A stretch of DNA of 6,080 nucleotides from Deltaproteobacteria bacterium (GTDB taxonomy: Bacteria > Desulfobacterota > Deferrimicrobia > Deferrimicrobiales > Deferrimicrobiaceae): NCBI GenBank assembly GCA_021802685.1, contig JAJZRM010000189.1:1-6080 (forward strand), read 5' to 3'. Both the position numbers and the translations under genes were made by a program. The notes beneath the pieces were generated by a model. That model was not told where the DNA came from, did not search any database, and saw only the letters and a list, made by a program, of their open reading frames with translations. Shown here one piece after another: positions 4,582 to 6,080 of this stretch. How positions within the stretch are numbered: position 1 is the stretch's first letter; the number at the start of each line of letters is the position of its first letter.

Positions 4582-6080
4582 TTACGGCAGGACGATCCGC
4601 CGGAACTCGTCCGCGCCGATATCCACCGCCGACGGGTTGTCCGCGATCAACGGCTCGTCGAACGGCCGCTCCTCCCCGTCGTAATCGAGTCCCAGGTTCG
4701 TGATCGTTTGCGCGGGTTGGGGCCCAAGGACCGGGATCGATCCCAGCGCGGCTCCCGCGTCGACGGCCGCCGACGCCGTGTTGTCGGTCGGCGGGTTCGT
4801 GCCCTGGATGCGGTAGTCGCCCTGCAGCCCGAGAGGCGTGAAGGTGACCGTGATGAAGGCGCCCAGCCCCGGCGCCACCGCCGCCTGGGGAACGTTGAAG
4901 TACGGGGCGACGAACCGCGGGAAGACCGCGTTGTTGTCGCCGGCGACGATCAGGTTCGCCGCCGGGTCGAGCACCGTCGGGCCGCTGTTGCCGTCCAGGA
5001 TGCTGCGGCGCGGGTCAAGCCGCTCCGTGCCGGTACCGCCGAAGACGGCGAGGTCCCAGTAGAAGGCGTTGTCCGCCGCGGGAGCCAGGCCGCCGAGACC
5101 TCCATTGAGAGAGGCGTCCCAGTGGAACGCCCGGTTGTGCCAGATGATGTTGTTGTAGATCACCGGGTTCGTGAAGGTCTGCTCGAACCCCGGACCGAAG
5201 GCCTGCTGGAGCCGGAAGCTGTGCACGCGGGCGTTGATTCCGGCTCCTTGAGGCGGTGTCGTCGTCTGGATTCCTCCCGGCGTGCCGGAAGTGCACTGCC
5301 CCTCCGCCTCGGCGAACGGATGGCATGCGGCGCCGAAGGCGTCCTCGAACGTGCTCGTCGTGTCGTTGTAGGCGATCGTGTTGTTGATGATGTTGACGCT
5401 CGCCGCGTCGTCGAGGGAGATCCCTCCCCCGGCGTCGCCCGAAACGTTGTTCACGATGATGTTGTTCAGGATGTCGATTCGGTACCAGGCCGTGTTGTCG
5501 GACGGGCTTCTCGCGACGTCCTGTCCGCTGGCGAGGAGCGTCCGGATCCCCGCGCCGTCGTCCCCCGCCAGGTTCCCCTGGATCAGGTTCCGGTTGATGG
5601 TGACGCTGCCGGAGCCCGGGGTCACGATGTTCACGTCGACGCCCGGAGGAACGAGTTCGCCGGAGACGATGATCCCGCCTCCCTCGTCGAACGCCTCGTT
5701 GAACAGGATCTTGTTGTTCTCGATCAGGCCGTTGTCGCTCAGGCCGAAGTGGGAAATCCCCGCCCCGTAGACGAGGGAGAAGTTCCCGCAGATCCAGTTC
5801 TCCGTGATCCTGTAATCGTCGCTGCCGTTGAAAACGCCGATCCCGCCGCCGGCGGCCGGCTCGAAGACCCCGCCGTTCTGGTCGACGTGGTTATTGTGGA
5901 TGTTGACGTTGTCGTTATGGAAGCTGACGTAATTGGGTCCGAAGGCGGTGAGCAGCGCCGGGTCGGGGATCGACTGGTGGCCCAGGCGGATCCCGCCGAT
6001 GACCTGCCCCTGGTTGCTCTGGACCTTGTTGTTGCTGATCTGCAGGTGATGCGCGAAGGCGTTGACGAAGATCCCTCCGC
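4582..6080 (-). CDS. Right-handed parallel beta-helix repeat protein with choice-of-anchor Q-like C-terminus, C-terminal 498 residues (N-terminus beyond window)
   Basis: The frame is open from the stop (TAA, 4584-4582) to the window edge, so the N-terminus is missing. A GTG at 5634 is internal: the 148 codons before it in the window continue the same repeats. Numbering from the window edge, residues about 1-290 show beta-helix coils: G-x-G-I turns (77-80, 105-108, 133-136, 175-178, 217-220, 278-281) alternating with Asn-ladder segments such as LIENNKILFN, DILNNIIVNN and NIINNTIAYN. Two cysteines fall in a loop (CHPF...QC). The end (AAVDAG..., LDYDGEERP, DIGADEF) matches the C-terminal pattern of choice-of-anchor Q-type proteins, usually taken as a surface sorting or anchoring module. 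No polysaccharide-lyase catalytic motif is evident, so a structural, adhesive or scaffold role fits better than an enzyme. It is the first visible gene of the MCO operon, 64 nt upstream of MCO-A. Confidence 0.88.
   Translation of the reverse strand, partial: GGIFVNAFAHHLQISNNKVQSNQGQVIGGIRLGHQSIPDPALLTAFGPNYVSFHNDNVNIHNNHVDQNGGVFEPAAGGGIGVFNGSDDYRITENWICGNFSLVYGAGISHFGLSDNGLIENNKILFNEAFDEGGGIIVSGELVPPGVDVNIVTPGSGSVTINRNLIQGNLAGDDGAGIRTLLASGQDVARSPSDNTAWYRIDILNNIIVNNVSGDAGGGISLDDAASVNIINNTIAYNDTTSTFEDAFGAACHPFAEAEGQCTSGTPGGIQTTTPPQGAGINARVHSFRLQQAFGPGFEQTFTNPVIYNNIIWHNRAFHWDASLNGGLGGLAPAADNAFYWDLAVFGGTGTERLDPRRSILDGNSGPTVLDPAANLIVAGDNNAVFPRFVAPYFNVPQAAVAPGLGAFITVTFTPLGLQGDYRIQGTNPPTDNTASAAVDAGAALGSIPVLGPQPAQTITNLGLDYDGEERPFDEPLIADNPSAVDIGADEFRRIVLP
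5420..6080 (-). repeat. Degenerate protein-level beta-helix coil repeats within the CDS
   Basis: Recurrent units of a Gly-x-Gly-Ile turn, a hydrophobic strand, then an (I/V)xxNxI-type Asn-rich strand. Spacings between successive Gly turns from residue 77 are 28, 28, 42 and 42 residues, i.e. multiples of about 14. At DNA level the units are diverged, with no long identical stretches, so they mark fold repetition rather than recent tandem duplication. Confidence 0.6.

Noticed and set aside
4582..5634. GTG at 5634 as the start of the beta-helix gene
   Set aside because: The same frame stays open for 148 further codons to the window edge and those codons hold more beta-helix coils, so the GTG is an internal valine.

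Overview
The window is GC-rich (mid-60s percent by eye) and all genes lie on the minus strand. They are packed into what looks like one operon of five genes coding for exported proteins, and both end genes run off the window. Secreted multicopper proteins, a terminal lipoprotein and a surface-type beta-helix protein suggest an environmental, didermal, probably metal-cycling bacterium. Desulfuromonadota/Geobacter-type or a related 'deltaproteobacterial' lineage is my best guess, at low confidence, because no rRNA or housekeeping gene is present.

In transcription order (right to left) the genes are: (1) 6080-4582, the C-terminal part of a right-handed parallel beta-helix protein; (2) 4517-3207, MCO-A, a two-domain cupredoxin protein; (3) 3181-1835, MCO-B, a second two-domain cupredoxin protein; (4) 1814-177, MCO-C, a third one with an Ig-like C-terminal extension; (5) 159-1, the start of a small lipoprotein with a TTG start. 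Gaps between genes are 64, 25, 20 and 17 nt. Each of the last four genes has a strong Shine-Dalgarno sequence. The only other structure between genes is a perfect 10-bp GC-rich stem-loop in the 64-nt gap. There is no stretch of 300 bases without a gene, and I see no RNA gene, mobile element or CRISPR array.

The most interesting point is how the copper ligands are divided. MCO-A domain 1 has a complete type 1 copper set (H149, C195, H202, M207) plus four histidines of a trinuclear cluster (H152, H154, H194, H196), but its domain 2 has lost the matching ligands. MCO-B domain 1 is stripped of ligands, while its domain 2 has the other four trinuclear histidines (H277, H279, H418, H420). Together A and B hold exactly one multicopper oxidase active site (8 cluster His plus one type 1 site). 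MCO-C has neither half and looks like a structural partner. I infer a multicopper oxidase split over separate secreted subunits, together equivalent to a six-cupredoxin-domain protein. The beta-helix protein and the lipoprotein could anchor or scaffold the complex at the cell surface. Substrate and direction of electron flow are not visible in the sequence.
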